Shown here: positions 49,833 to 59,004 of the stretch, piece by piece | How positions within the stretch are numbered: the first letter of the stretch is position 1 | How the letters are laid out: every line of letters starts with the position of its first letter | NCBI RefSeq assembly: GCF_029774155.1 | Contig: NZ_CP103833.1 | Span: forward strand, 496,001-560,000 | Direction: 5' to 3' | Length of the DNA stretch: 64,000 nucleotides | Source of the DNA: Actinobacillus arthritidis | Lineage (GTDB): Bacteria; Pseudomonadota; Gammaproteobacteria; Enterobacterales; Pasteurellaceae | Notes under the pieces: generated by a model | Databases searched by the model: none | What the model was told of the DNA's origin: nothing | Seen by the model: the letters and a program-made list of their open reading frames with translations, nothing else | Position numbers and translations under genes: made by a program

Positions 49833-50924
49833 TTAATAAATAACCATTTCATCGATATGCACCGCAACTGAACCAAATTCATAACCAAGCAAGGATTCAA
49901 TCTCTGCGGATTTTTTTCCTTTAATCCGAATTAACGCATCGCTGTTATAACGAGCGAGTCCTAATGCGAGTGCTTTACCTTCTTGGTTAAAAATTTTAAC
50001 CACTTCGCCACGGCTAAATACGCCATTAATTTCAGAAACACCGACAGGTAGTAATGATTTATGTTGTAACAATGCGGCTTCCGCGCCTTTATCTACCACA
50101 AGTGAACCGACTTGCGGTGCGGCGAATAACCATTGTTTACGTCCCTCCAAGCGGTCGGATTGTACTAAAAATTTACTACCAATCGCTTCACCGTTGGCTA
50201 GCTCCACTAATACATTTTCACGAGAACCGGAGGCGATGATTGTTTCAACGCCCGAACGTGTCGCAATATCGGTCGCAGTAATTTTGGTACTCATACCACC
50301 GGTACCAAGACCGGTTACGCTACCACCGGCCATTTGGCGAATTTCAGGGGTAATTTTTTCGACCACGGAAAGTAATTTTGCTTGTGGATTTGAACGGGGA
50401 TCTGCATCAAATAAGCCCTCTTGATCCGTGAGTAAATAAAGCTGATCCGCATGAGCTAAAATGGCAACAAGTGCAGAAAGATTGTCATTATCGCCAACTT
50501 TAAATTCTTCGGTGGCTACTGTGTCATTTTCATTGATTACAGGAATAATTTTTTGTTCCAATAACGCATTAAGCGTATCTCTCGCATTTAAAAAACGCTC
50601 ACGATCATCAATATCAGCACGAGTTAATAAAATTTGCCCGATATGAATCCCATAAATATCAAATAAATTTTCCCAAGTACGGATTAATTGGCTTTGTCCT
50701 ACAGCGACAAGCATTTGTTTATAAGCTAGCGTTTTGGGTAATTCGGGATGACCTAAATAATCTCTACCGGTCGCAGTACCTCCGGATGTCACGACAATCA
50801 CGCGATGATGTTGATGCAGTTGGGCGATTTGTTTGACTAATTCCAGCATATAAGGGCGACTTAAACTTTTTCCGCCGTGAGTCAGTGTGCTAGTTCCAAA
50901 TTTAATTACAATTGTTTTTTGCAT
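49833..50924 (-). CDS. proB: Glutamate 5-kinase
   Basis: First step of proline synthesis: ATP-dependent phosphorylation of glutamate. The kinase domain has [48 protein letters not shown] and [12 protein letters not shown]; a PUA domain follows ([27 protein letters not shown]). The ATG at 50924 ([10 protein letters not shown]) gives 363 residues. The open frame runs 19 codons further upstream but lacks family similarity there. The adjacent folA is divergent. Confidence 0.95.
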   Translation of the reverse strand: MQKTIVIKFGTSTLTHGGKSLSRPYMLELVKQIAQLHQHHRVIVVTSGGTATGRDYLGHPELPKTLAYKQMLVAVGQSQLIRTWENLFDIYGIHIGQILLTRADIDDRERFLNARDTLNALLEQKIIPVINENDTVATEEFKVGDNDNLSALVAILAHADQLYLLTDQEGLFDADPRSNPQAKLLSVVEKITPEIRQMAGGSVTGLGTGGMSTKITATDIATRSGVETIIASGSRENVLVELANGEAIGSKFLVQSDRLEGRKQWLFAAPQVGSLVVDKGAEAALLQHKSLLPVGVSEINGVFSRGEVVKIFNQEGKALALGLARYNSDALIRIKGKKSAEIESLLGYEFGSVAVHIDEMVIY

Positions 50925-51008
50925 AGTCTTATCCCGATAAAAATTTAGCACAAAAGTATCACTTTTATCTGTTAAAATCACGCCTATTTTATTAAAAGGG
51001 AAGAAAAA

Positions 51009-51497
51009 ATGAAGATAAGTTTAATTGTTGCTAGAACCTTAAATCACGTTATCGGCAAAGATAACCAAATGCCGTGGAGTTTACCGGTAGATTTAGCTTG
51101 GTTTCGCCAAAATACGTTAGGTAAGCCGGTCATTATGGGACGTAAAACCTATGAATCTATCGGGCGACTTTTACCGAAACGCCCAAATATTATTTTGAGT
51201 CGTTCCGGATTCTGTGTAGAAGGTGCTTATATGGCGGAAAATTTTACACAAGCGATTGAATTAGCCAAAACTTTTGCAAATACGGATGAAATTATGGTAA
51301 TCGGCGGCGGAGAATTATTTAAGCAGACTATACCTGAAGCAAGCAAACTTTACTTAACAGAGATTCAAGCGGAAATAGAGGGCGATACTACCTTTGAATT
51401 TGATGAATCAAATTGGCGATTATCGGTAGAAAGATGGTCGGAAATTGATGAGCAAAACGCATATCGTTGCCATTTTATGATCTTAGAAAGGGTATGA
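51009..51497 (+). CDS. folA: Dihydrofolate reductase
   Basis: Reduces dihydrofolate with NADPH. The 162-residue chromosomal-type enzyme has [30 protein letters not shown] with the Met20-type loop, [24 protein letters not shown] and [13 protein letters not shown]. The catalytic acid (Asp27 in E. coli) is in LPVDLAWF. Target of trimethoprim. Lone gene with an AAGGG ribosome site. Confidence 0.96.
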   Translation: MKISLIVARTLNHVIGKDNQMPWSLPVDLAWFRQNTLGKPVIMGRKTYESIGRLLPKRPNIILSRSGFCVEGAYMAENFTQAIELAKTFANTDEIMVIGGGELFKQTIPEASKLYLTEIQAEIEGDTTFEFDESNWRLSVERWSEIDEQNAYRCHFMILERV

Positions 51498-51621
51498 TTG
51501 TTCATTTTATAAGCTATTAATCGATCTTTACAAAACGCAAACCTTTGCATTTTTAGACCTTAAACACAAAGTAAAAAAGAAAGCGTACAATAAGTTCAAT
51601 CATTTTAATAAAGGAGTAAAT

Positions 51622-51855
51622 ATGGATTACGTTGAACTTTTAGGCTATGCGGCAATGGGATTTGTCGGTTTATCTTTTGTATTAAAAGATGTGGTTAAAC
51701 TTCGTTTGATTAATGCGATTGGCTGTGTGTTATTCGTTATTTACGGCTTTTTTATCGGCTCAATTCCTGTCATCGCAATGAATTTTTTTGTTGCGATGCT
51801 TAATTTCTACTTTGTGGCAAAAAATTGGAATAAACCATTAGAAGTTAATTCGTAA
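51622..51855 (+). CDS. Small YgjV-like inner-membrane protein
   Basis: A 77-residue protein with three hydrophobic segments (ELLGYAAMGFVGLSFVL, LINAIGCVLFVIYGFFIG, VIAMNFFVAMLNFYFV) and an AAAGGAG ribosome site. The pattern resembles the YgjV family and the half-SWEET type; function is unknown. A perfect uptake-sequence hairpin follows its stop. It is between folA and radA. Confidence 0.8.
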   Translation: MDYVELLGYAAMGFVGLSFVLKDVVKLRLINAIGCVLFVIYGFFIGSIPVIAMNFFVAMLNFYFVAKNWNKPLEVNS

Positions 51856-51867
51856 GATTTTATGTGA

Positions 51868-51897
51868 AACAGACCGCTTGTAAGCGGTCTGTTTTTG
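51868..51897. terminator. Bidirectional terminator with inverted Apl uptake words
   Basis: AACAGACCGCTTG / CAAGCGGTCTGTT style palindrome: AACAGACCGCTT, loop GT, AAGCGGTCTGTT, followed by TTT. Both arms hold the uptake core. The genes on each side converge. Confidence 0.9.
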
Positions 51898-51899
51898 TA

Positions 51900-53279
51900 T
51901 TAAAAGTTACCAAGAATATCAAGTGCATCACTTAATTTTTTCACAGTAAACACTTCCATACCTTTAATCGGCTTTTTAGGCACATTTCCGTGAGGAATAA
52001 TCGCACGTTTAAATCCATGTTTTGTCGCTTCGCTGATTCGTTCTTGACCGCTAGGAACTGGACGGATTTCTCCGGCTAATCCGACTTCGCCGAAAACGAC
52101 AAGATCCTGTGGTAATGAACGATTCCTAAAACTGGAAATTAATGCCAATATTAATGCTAAATCTGCACTGGTTTCTGTGACTTTGACTCCTCCGACGACA
52201 TTCACAAACACATCTTGATCCGACATTTGTAATCCGCCATGACGATGTAAGACGGCAAGTAATAAGGACAAACGGTTATGATCTAATCCGACTGCAACAC
52301 GGCGAGGATTCGCTAACATAGAATGATCAACTAACGCTTGAATTTCGACTAATAGAGGACGAGTACCCTCCCAAAGTACCATCACGGAACTACCGGGTGT
52401 TTGTTCTTCACTACGGCTAAGGAAAATAGCAGAAGGATTTTTTACTTCTCTTAATCCTTGCTCCGTCATTGCAAATACACCTAATTCATTGACTGCACCG
52501 AAACGGTTCTTTTGGTCGCGTAAAGTACGAAAACGAGAATCCGATTCTCCTTCTAATAAAATAGAGGCATCAATGCAGTGTTCCAACACTTTAGGACCGG
52601 CAAGCGTACCGTCTTTTGTAACGTGTCCAACCATAATAATCGCCACTTGGCGAGTTTTTGCATAACGAGTTAAAAACGAAGCACATTCTCGCACTTGAGA
52701 AACACTACCAGGGGAAGATTGAATATCGGCAAGGTGCATGACCTGAATTGAGTCAATCACCATAATTTTCGGCTTTTCTTGATCGGCAATATTACAGATA
52801 TGTTCAACAGAGGTTTCTGATAACATCTTCAGATTTTCGGTCGGCAATCCTAAGCGATTGGCACGCATCGCAACTTGCTGTAATGACTCCTCGCCGGTCA
52901 CATAAAGTGTCGGTAAATCTTTAGATAAACCGCACATAACTTGCAAAAGTAGAGTGGATTTACCAGCACCAGGGTGACCGCCGATTAATATTGCCGATCC
53001 GGGAACGACACCGCCACCGAGGACACGATCCAACTCATTAAAACCGCTACTGAAACGAGGGACTTCCTGTAAACTGATTTCAGATAAAGTTTGAACTTTT
53101 CCTGAGGTTTCTCCGGCATATCCGCTAAAACGATCGCCCTTACTTGTTTCTTTACTAGAAATTAAGCGAATTTCACTAATGGTATTCCAAGACTTACATT
53201 CTTTGCATTGCCCCATCCAGCGAGAATATTCTGCGCCGCAATCATTACATACATAAGCTGTTTTTGGTGCTTTTGCCAT
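51900..53279 (-). CDS. radA: DNA repair ATPase RadA (Sms)
   Basis: RecA-like ATPase that helps branch migration during recombination and transformation. The 459-residue protein has the N-terminal zinc finger CNDCGAEYSRWMGQCKEC, Walker A GGHPGAGKSTLL, the RadA KNRFG motif (LRDQKNRFGAVNELG) and a Lon-like C-terminal domain. It diverges from the apf pilus operon across a region with a competence CRP-S site. Confidence 0.96.
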   Translation of the reverse strand: MAKAPKTAYVCNDCGAEYSRWMGQCKECKSWNTISEIRLISSKETSKGDRFSGYAGETSGKVQTLSEISLQEVPRFSSGFNELDRVLGGGVVPGSAILIGGHPGAGKSTLLLQVMCGLSKDLPTLYVTGEESLQQVAMRANRLGLPTENLKMLSETSVEHICNIADQEKPKIMVIDSIQVMHLADIQSSPGSVSQVRECASFLTRYAKTRQVAIIMVGHVTKDGTLAGPKVLEHCIDASILLEGESDSRFRTLRDQKNRFGAVNELGVFAMTEQGLREVKNPSAIFLSRSEEQTPGSSVMVLWEGTRPLLVEIQALVDHSMLANPRRVAVGLDHNRLSLLLAVLHRHGGLQMSDQDVFVNVVGGVKVTETSADLALILALISSFRNRSLPQDLVVFGEVGLAGEIRPVPSGQERISEATKHGFKRAIIPHGNVPKKPIKGMEVFTVKKLSDALDILGNF

Positions 53280-53355
53280 TTTGACCTCTAAATTGATGAA
53301 AATAGCCTAATCATAACAAAATATACTGACTAAATGAACAGTTATAAAGATATTG

Positions 53356-53378
53356 TTTTTGCGATGAGGATCGCAAAA
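53356..53378 (+). promoter_or_regulatory. CRP-S (Sxy-dependent competence) site of apfABCD
   Basis: TTTTTGCGA-N6-TCGCAAAA is a perfect palindrome with TGCGA (53360-53364) and TCGCA (53371-53375), the CRP-S form needing Sxy/TfoX in Pasteurellaceae. It is 96 bp before the apfA ATG. The neighbouring radA on the other strand might also respond. Confidence 0.88.
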
Positions 53379-53470
53379 GTTATTTTGTTCGCTAGTGATA
53401 GCTAATGAAATATTGCAGACTGTTTAGGCGTAATCATACGCAGAAATATTGAGATAATAAGGAACATTGT

Positions 53471-53911
53471 ATGCAAAAAATCAGATTAATTAGACCGCTT
53501 GCTAAGGCTTTTACATTAATTGAATTAATGATCGTTATCGCGATTATTGCCATTCTTGCCACCATTGCGATCCCTTCCTATAACAGTTATACCCAAAAAG
53601 CCGCACTTTCGGAATTACTTTCCGCTTCATCTTCTTATAAAACTGATGTTGAAATTTGTGTGTATAACACCGGAGATATTAATGCCTGTAACAGCGGACA
53701 AAATGGGATTAAAAAGGATAGTGATCTTAAAAATTCAAAATATTTGAAATCGGTATCGGTAACAAATGGAGAAATAAAAGTGGTTGGGCAAGGGAGCTTG
53801 GAGAATTACAGCTATACACTAAAACCGAGTAAAAATGGACAAACTATCACGTGGGAAACGCAATGTAGTGGTGATGATACGAGTTTATTCCCGACAAACT
53901 TCTGTTCATAG
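53471..53911 (+). CDS. apfA: Type IV pilin major subunit ApfA (PilA)
   Basis: Prepilin of 146 residues with a 13-residue leader (MQKIRLIRPLAKA) cut before FTLIELMIVIAIIAILATIAIPSYNSYTQKA, the N-methylated pilin helix with Glu at +5. The globular part has two Cys near the C-terminus (ETQCSGDDTSLFPTNFC) that would close the D-loop. It serves DNA uptake and adhesion. First gene of apfABCD behind a CRP-S site; ribosome site AAGGAACATT. Confidence 0.95.
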   Translation: MQKIRLIRPLAKAFTLIELMIVIAIIAILATIAIPSYNSYTQKAALSELLSASSSYKTDVEICVYNTGDINACNSGQNGIKKDSDLKNSKYLKSVSVTNGEIKVVGQGSLENYSYTLKPSKNGQTITWETQCSGDDTSLFPTNFCS

Positions 53912-53936
53912 CGTTAATGGATAAGGAGGAAACCAA

Positions 53937-55328
53937 ATGCCATATTCAGTTTGTGATGTTAATAGCCAACAGGCGTTTGAAATTTCCGATGAACTTTGGC
54001 AAAAGAATTCTAATGAACGTCATATTTTATTACGTTATCTCGCTGTACCGGTTCAGGAGAATCAACACACTTTATGGTTGGCAATAGATGATATGAAAAA
54101 TTTAAGTGCTTGTGAAATTTTTGCATTTATTGCACATAAACAAATTGAGCCGGTATTGGTTTCCTCCGATGAATTAAAATATCTTCTAAGTCAACTAATG
54201 CCGGAACAACATTCTGTTTATGAAGAAACCGAGTTACCTTACCAATCTTTAGTCGCATCGGAAAATTTAGACGTGAATGATCCGATTATCCGGAGTTTAG
54301 ATAATCTTTTTAAATATAGTTTAAAACATAATGTATCAGATATTCATATTGAACCGCAAAAAGAAAAGATCATCATTAGATTACGTATTGATGGTGTTCT
54401 TTATCATTATAAATCGCTCTCAAGACAACTTTCTGAGCGAGTTATTTCCAGAATTAAGTTATTGGCGAAATTAGATATTAGTGAATCTCGCCTACCACAA
54501 GACGGGCAATTTAGCTTTAAAACAGCATTATCTGAAACACTCGATTTTCGGGTATCAAGTTTACCGACACATTGGGGAGAGAAGATTGTTTTACGTTTAC
54601 AAAAAAATAAACCGACGCATTTTGATTTTCTTACGTTAGGTTTTTTAGCGGAGCAGAAAGCAAAGTTATTGAAAGCATTACAACAACCGCAAGGATTAAT
54701 TTTAGTGACTGGACCTACTGGTAGCGGCAAAAGTATTACTTTATATAGTGCATTAAATTATTTAAATGACAGTTCCAGACATATTATGACTGCAGAAGAT
54801 CCAGTAGAAATTGAAATCGAAGGGATCATTCAAACTCAAGTCAATTCGGCGATAGGGTTGGATTTTAGTCGTTTATTAAGAACTTTTTTACGCCAAGATC
54901 CTGATGTGATTATGTTGGGCGAAATTAGGGATAGAGAAAGTGCGGAAATTGCACTACGTGCGGCACAAACCGGACATTTAGTGCTTTCAACGTTACATAC
55001 GAATGATGCACCTTCCGCAATAGAACGTTTATTACAGCTAGGCATAAAAGAATATGAGATACGTAATGCATTGCTATTAGTGATTGCTCAGCGTTTAGTC
55101 CGAAAATTGTGTTGTAAATGTGCCGGCAATGGTTGTAAGACGTGTTATCAAGGCTATAAAGGGCGTGAAGGCATTTATCAAATTTTAGCCAAAAATGGTG
55201 AGATATTTGATAAAAACACAGCTGATTTGGACTTTAAAACGTTACATCAAAGTGCGGAGCAAAAAGTCCAAGCGGGTATTACCTCGTTAGTTGAAGTAAA
55301 AAGAGTATTAGGCGATGCAGAAGCATAA
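53937..55328 (+). CDS. apfB: Pilus assembly ATPase ApfB (PilB)
   Basis: GspE/PilB-type motor ATPase of 463 residues that powers pilus extension. Walker A GPTGSGKSITLYSAL, the Asp box ITAEDPVEIEIEG-like MTAEDPVEIEIEG, Walker B DPDVIMLGEIRDRESAEIAL and the His box GHLVLSTLHTNDA are present, with the C-terminal zinc Cys cluster CCKCAGNGCKTCYQG. Its end overlaps apfC by 14 bp. Confidence 0.95.
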   Translation: MPYSVCDVNSQQAFEISDELWQKNSNERHILLRYLAVPVQENQHTLWLAIDDMKNLSACEIFAFIAHKQIEPVLVSSDELKYLLSQLMPEQHSVYEETELPYQSLVASENLDVNDPIIRSLDNLFKYSLKHNVSDIHIEPQKEKIIIRLRIDGVLYHYKSLSRQLSERVISRIKLLAKLDISESRLPQDGQFSFKTALSETLDFRVSSLPTHWGEKIVLRLQKNKPTHFDFLTLGFLAEQKAKLLKALQQPQGLILVTGPTGSGKSITLYSALNYLNDSSRHIMTAEDPVEIEIEGIIQTQVNSAIGLDFSRLLRTFLRQDPDVIMLGEIRDRESAEIALRAAQTGHLVLSTLHTNDAPSAIERLLQLGIKEYEIRNALLLVIAQRLVRKLCCKCAGNGCKTCYQGYKGREGIYQILAKNGEIFDKNTADLDFKTLHQSAEQKVQAGITSLVEVKRVLGDAEA

Positions 55329-56517
55329 AGTGTATGAATTTCGCTGGAAAGCAATAAACAAATTTCAGCAATCGCAAAGAGGATGTTTTCTTGCGGAAAC
55401 ACTGGAAGAGGTTGAAAATAAACTTCTTAAAAAAGGTTATACGAATATTCGTATTCAACGTAATTTTGTCTTTTCGACAAAGCCTTCCTCAGAAAGTATT
55501 ACACAAGTCATCAATCAACTAGCACTATTACTAAATGCCGCAATTCCTCTGAAACAATCCCTTTGTATGGTTCAGGAAAATAGTGGCAATGTTAGACTTT
55601 ATTTATGGCTTCGTGAGTTAATTGGATTAATTGAGTCGGGATATTCCTTATCAAAGGGGTTAGATAAACTTAAACTTTATTTAGTAAAAAATGAAATACA
55701 ACTTATTAATATTGGCGAAAAAAGCGGACAATTAGGCGTGATATTGGCCAATATTGCACAAAGTCGTTCTCAAGCAGAAAAGTTACATAAAAAAGTAAAA
55801 AAGATAATGTTTTATCCATTAATGACATTAAGTATTTCCCTAATATTGTCTATCGGAATGTTGTTATTTATTGTCCCTCAATTTATTGAATTATATAGCG
55901 ATAAAGAAAAAGTTCTTCCTTTGCTTACATCCATTCTATTTTCACTATCTGCTTTTTTGCAAACTTATGGGTTATTGATAGCATTTGCCTTTGTAGTGTT
56001 AGGTACTATGTTTATTTGGTTTGCTAAAAACAGTACATTTTTAACCGCTTTTAAATGGCGAATGTTCAGTTTATTGCCGGTATTTAATCAGATTATTACA
56101 AATTCGAGAATTGTTTTTTTTAGTCAAAATTTAGCGTTAATGTTAAAAAATCATATGCGGTTGGAAATTGCATTAAATGCGTTCCTTTCTGCTCAAACAC
56201 AAGATATTCAGTTAAAAAAAGAGATAAATATGATGTTAACTTTTTTACGACAAGGCTATAAATTGTCTGACTGTTTAAATCCAACAGTATTTCAGAGCCA
56301 AGTGATTCAAATGATCGCAGTAGCTGAACGAAGTGGTAGTTTGATTCAGATGCTTGAGCATATAGGAGAAATATATCAACAGAAATTGGATTATCAAATT
56401 GATCTACTTTCTCAAATGATTGAGCCTATCTTAATGATGATGATTGGTTTAGTAATAGGCACGATTTTAATTGGCCTATATTTACCTATTTTCGATATGG
56501 GAGGCTTGGCAGGGTAA
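55315..56517 (+). CDS. apfC: Pilus inner-membrane platform protein ApfC (PilC)
   Basis: GspF/PilC family protein of 400 residues: two copies of the T2SF domain (LLLNAAIPLKQSLCMVQEN and NLALMLKNHMRLEIALNAF) with three membrane helices (FYPLMTLSISLILSIGML, LIAFAFVVLGTMFIW, ILMMMIGLVIGTILIGLY). It anchors the PilB ATPase. It starts inside the apfB end and ends 2 bp before apfD. Confidence 0.93.
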   Translation: MQKHKVYEFRWKAINKFQQSQRGCFLAETLEEVENKLLKKGYTNIRIQRNFVFSTKPSSESITQVINQLALLLNAAIPLKQSLCMVQENSGNVRLYLWLRELIGLIESGYSLSKGLDKLKLYLVKNEIQLINIGEKSGQLGVILANIAQSRSQAEKLHKKVKKIMFYPLMTLSISLILSIGMLLFIVPQFIELYSDKEKVLPLLTSILFSLSAFLQTYGLLIAFAFVVLGTMFIWFAKNSTFLTAFKWRMFSLLPVFNQIITNSRIVFFSQNLALMLKNHMRLEIALNAFLSAQTQDIQLKKEINMMLTFLRQGYKLSDCLNPTVFQSQVIQMIAVAERSGSLIQMLEHIGEIYQQKLDYQIDLLSQMIEPILMMMIGLVIGTILIGLYLPIFDMGGLAG

Positions 56518-56519
56518 AT

Positions 56520-57188
56520 ATGGACGGGTTCAGACAATATTTTATGCTTATCTTTGCCTTGAGTTTTGCTTGGTGGTGTAAACAAGCTATCCCAAAGTTT
56601 GCTGATAAAATTAATCGTCAGGTGTATGACGAATATTATTCATTATTAGACACTCGTTATTGTTATCACGATTTTCGTCATTCTTCGAGATTACAACCTA
56701 AAATAACCGCATGGGGAAACCTGTTTTATGGCATATTTCCTTTAATTGTTTGGTGGATTTCTGATCCGATACTTGTATTGTTGTTTATGATATTAGTTTT
56801 TTTGTCCGTGTTGGACTATTGCTATTACTTAACGGATATTCAATATATTGCAAGTATCTTTATATTGTCCATATTGTTCTCATTAGATGAACCGCATCAA
56901 ATAAGTTTATTATTTTGTTGTGTCTTTTTTAGTGTGATTGGCTTTTTTACTCAAAAACTTTTAAAAAAGGAGATACTAGGCGGCGGTGATAGTTGCTTAT
57001 TTATTGCTTTATCGCCCTTGTTTACAGTAGATGAACTATTTGGTCTATTATTGTTTTCTTCTCTTTTCGGCATGGGATTTATGCTTATATATCGCTTATG
57101 TACGCAAAAAACTCTGCGAAAGTTAGCGTTTATTCCGTTTATTAGCATTTCGACATTTTTTATGATTATTGATAAAATAAACACTTGA
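56520..57188 (+). CDS. apfD: Prepilin peptidase ApfD (PilD)
   Basis: A24-type aspartic protease of 222 residues that cleaves the ApfA leader. The catalytic Asp pair appears as VFLSVLDYCYYLTD and GGGDSCLFIALSPL. About six membrane helices. It is shorter than classic PilD because the N-terminal methyltransferase domain with its zinc Cys motif is reduced, as in related Pasteurellaceae. CoaE follows 21 bp later. Confidence 0.9.
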   Translation: MDGFRQYFMLIFALSFAWWCKQAIPKFADKINRQVYDEYYSLLDTRYCYHDFRHSSRLQPKITAWGNLFYGIFPLIVWWISDPILVLLFMILVFLSVLDYCYYLTDIQYIASIFILSILFSLDEPHQISLLFCCVFFSVIGFFTQKLLKKEILGGGDSCLFIALSPLFTVDELFGLLLFSSLFGMGFMLIYRLCTQKTLRKLAFIPFISISTFFMIIDKINT

Positions 57189-57209
57189 TTTGATGTGTAA
57201 GGAAAATAT

Positions 57210-57821
57210 ATGGCATTGGTAGTAGGGCTAACCGGTGGAATTGGAAGCGGCAAAACAACGATTGCTAATCTATTTTTAGAATATAACGTACCTATTATTG
57301 ATGCGGATATTATCGCTCGCCAAGTGGTTGAGAAAGGCTCGCTACTTTTGTCTAAAATTGTCGAGCATTTTGGGCGTAATATTTTAACAGATAATGAATT
57401 AGATCGTGCGAAGTTACGCCAAATTGTTTTTGCGAATGAACAAGAAAAAGTATGGTTAAATAACTTGCTACATCCAGCAATTCGTCAAGAAATGTTACGT
57501 CAAATTAAAGCCTGTTCAGCCCCTTATTTACTGTTTGTTGTACCGTTATTAATTGAAAATCAATTAACGACATTATGTGATCGTATTTTAGTGATTGATG
57601 TTGAGCCGTCAATTCAGTTGGAGCGAGCAACTAAACGAGATCAAAGTAAAATAGATACGATTAAAAATATTATGTCTTCGCAAGTAAGCCGTGCAGAGCG
57701 GCTTCGTTATGCTGATGATGTGATTGAAAATAATTTACCACTGGAACAAGGACTTGAGAAAATAAAAGCACAGGTTTCCGCGTTACATCACTATTATTTA
57801 AATTTAGCAAAAAGTTATTAA
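57210..57821 (+). CDS. coaE: Dephospho-CoA kinase
   Basis: Last enzyme of CoA synthesis, phosphorylating the 3'-hydroxyl of dephospho-CoA. The 203-residue protein has the P-loop [32 protein letters not shown] with the catalytic Asp, and HPAIRQEML. In enterobacteria and Pasteurellaceae it lies after the pilD-type gene and before yacG, as here. Confidence 0.95.
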   Translation: MALVVGLTGGIGSGKTTIANLFLEYNVPIIDADIIARQVVEKGSLLLSKIVEHFGRNILTDNELDRAKLRQIVFANEQEKVWLNNLLHPAIRQEMLRQIKACSAPYLLFVVPLLIENQLTTLCDRILVIDVEPSIQLERATKRDQSKIDTIKNIMSSQVSRAERLRYADDVIENNLPLEQGLEKIKAQVSALHHYYLNLAKSY

Positions 57822-57831
57822 AGGAAAGCAA

Positions 57832-58023
57832 ATGTCAGAAACCGTAGTTAATTGTCCTACTTGCAATAAAGAGGTTATTTGGAAGCCTGAAAGTAAATAT
57901 CGCCCGTTTTGTAGTGAGCGTTGCCAATTGATTGATTTAGGCGAGTGGGCGAATGAAGAAAAGCGTATCGCAGCGGTAGAAAATGATGTAATGACGTCTG
58001 ATTTAGAGGGACATTATTTGTAA
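57832..58023 (+). CDS. yacG: DNA gyrase inhibitor YacG
   Basis: A 63-residue zinc protein with the motif [24 protein letters not shown] (C-x2-C-x15-C-x3-C) and [11 protein letters not shown]. It binds GyrB and protects gyrase from poisons. It starts 11 bp after coaE with an AAAGGAAAG ribosome site. Confidence 0.93.
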   Translation: MSETVVNCPTCNKEVIWKPESKYRPFCSERCQLIDLGEWANEEKRIAAVENDVMTSDLEGHYL

Positions 58024-58052
58024 AATGCTTAGTGACAAATCTATCTAAAAAT

Positions 58053-58090
58053 TAAACCGCTTGTAGCTTGAGGCTACAAGCGGTTTATAT
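58053..58090. terminator. Bidirectional terminator between yacG and pbpG, paired uptake words
   Basis: TAAACCGCTTGTAGC / GCTACAAGCGGTTTA, a 15-bp stem with loop TTGAG, between converging genes. Both arms carry ACAAGCGGT or its complement. Confidence 0.88.
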
Positions 58091-58921
58091 TTAAATATCT
58101 TCTTTCTCATCATAACCGTCGTAGTTTAGATCTTCGTCGGCTAAAGAAGCACAGCCGTATTGTTCTAATTTATTTTTAGTAAAGTTTGAACGGATAGCAG
58201 AACTGCGATTATTTAAACTGATGACACCGATAGTTGCATGATTACATTGGTGTTTATTTACAAAGACTAAGTTATAACCTGACTCACGAATATAGCCGGT
58301 TTTATTGATCGTCGCATCAAACATTTCTTCTCGCACCAAGGCACTCGTATTTTGCATAAATACATTACGTTTTCCTGCACGAATATAGGCGACTTTGGTA
58401 TTTGAAAGCTCTTGAATTTTTGCGTTATTGAGAGAATATTTCGCCAGTTTAACTAAATCCATCGCACTGGAAATATTTGCACTTGATAAACCAGAGCTAT
58501 CGTGAAAACGTGTGGAACGCATACCTAATTGTTGAGCTTTTTGGTTCATTTTTTGGATGAATTGTACACGGCTCATACCCGCAGAACGAGAAAGTGCGTG
58601 AGTCGCATAATTATCCGAATGAACTAACATTGCTTTTAATAATTCGTCACAAGCAATCGGTGTATGTTTAGGTAATTTAGTACCTGTACCTTTAATATAA
58701 TCAAAATCTTGATCGGAAATTGAGGCACTACAATTTTTATTTTTATTATTTTCTAAGAAAACATTTGCAGTCATTAATTTAGTGACCGAGGCAATAGGTT
58801 GCACATTATTTGCTGAACGGCTTTCTAAAATTCGGTCATGAGTAAAATCATAGACTACATAAGATTGAGCAATAGCCAAAGAGGGGGAGAATAAAAATAA
58901 AGGGAATAGTTTTTTTAGCAT
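58091..58921 (-). CDS. pbpG: D-alanyl-D-alanine endopeptidase, PBP7-like
   Basis: Low-molecular-weight penicillin-binding protein of 276 residues with a signal peptide (KLFPLFLFSPSLAIAQS). The three active-site motifs are SVTK (ASVTKLMTANVF), SDN (LVHSDNYATHALS) and KTG (INKTGYIRESGYN). It trims peptidoglycan cross-links. Its acidic tail (ADEDLNYDGYDEKEDI) is unusual. Lone gene facing the yacG terminator. Confidence 0.92.
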   Translation of the reverse strand: MLKKLFPLFLFSPSLAIAQSYVVYDFTHDRILESRSANNVQPIASVTKLMTANVFLENNKNKNCSASISDQDFDYIKGTGTKLPKHTPIACDELLKAMLVHSDNYATHALSRSAGMSRVQFIQKMNQKAQQLGMRSTRFHDSSGLSSANISSAMDLVKLAKYSLNNAKIQELSNTKVAYIRAGKRNVFMQNTSALVREEMFDATINKTGYIRESGYNLVFVNKHQCNHATIGVISLNNRSSAIRSNFTKNKLEQYGCASLADEDLNYDGYDEKEDI

Positions 58922-58954
58922 ATTAATTAATTTAAGCTACTTCAGTTAAAAAGA

Positions 58955-58980
58955 CCTGTTATTCTAACAGGCTTTTTTTA
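58955..58980. terminator. Terminator between pbpG and the GT9 gene
   Basis: CCTGTTA / TAACAGG hairpin with loop TTC, with T runs on both strands. It is the terminator of the glycosyltransferase gene and lies in front of pbpG. Confidence 0.8.
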
Positions 58981-59004
58981 TCCTTACTATCAATTAAACA
59001 ATTC

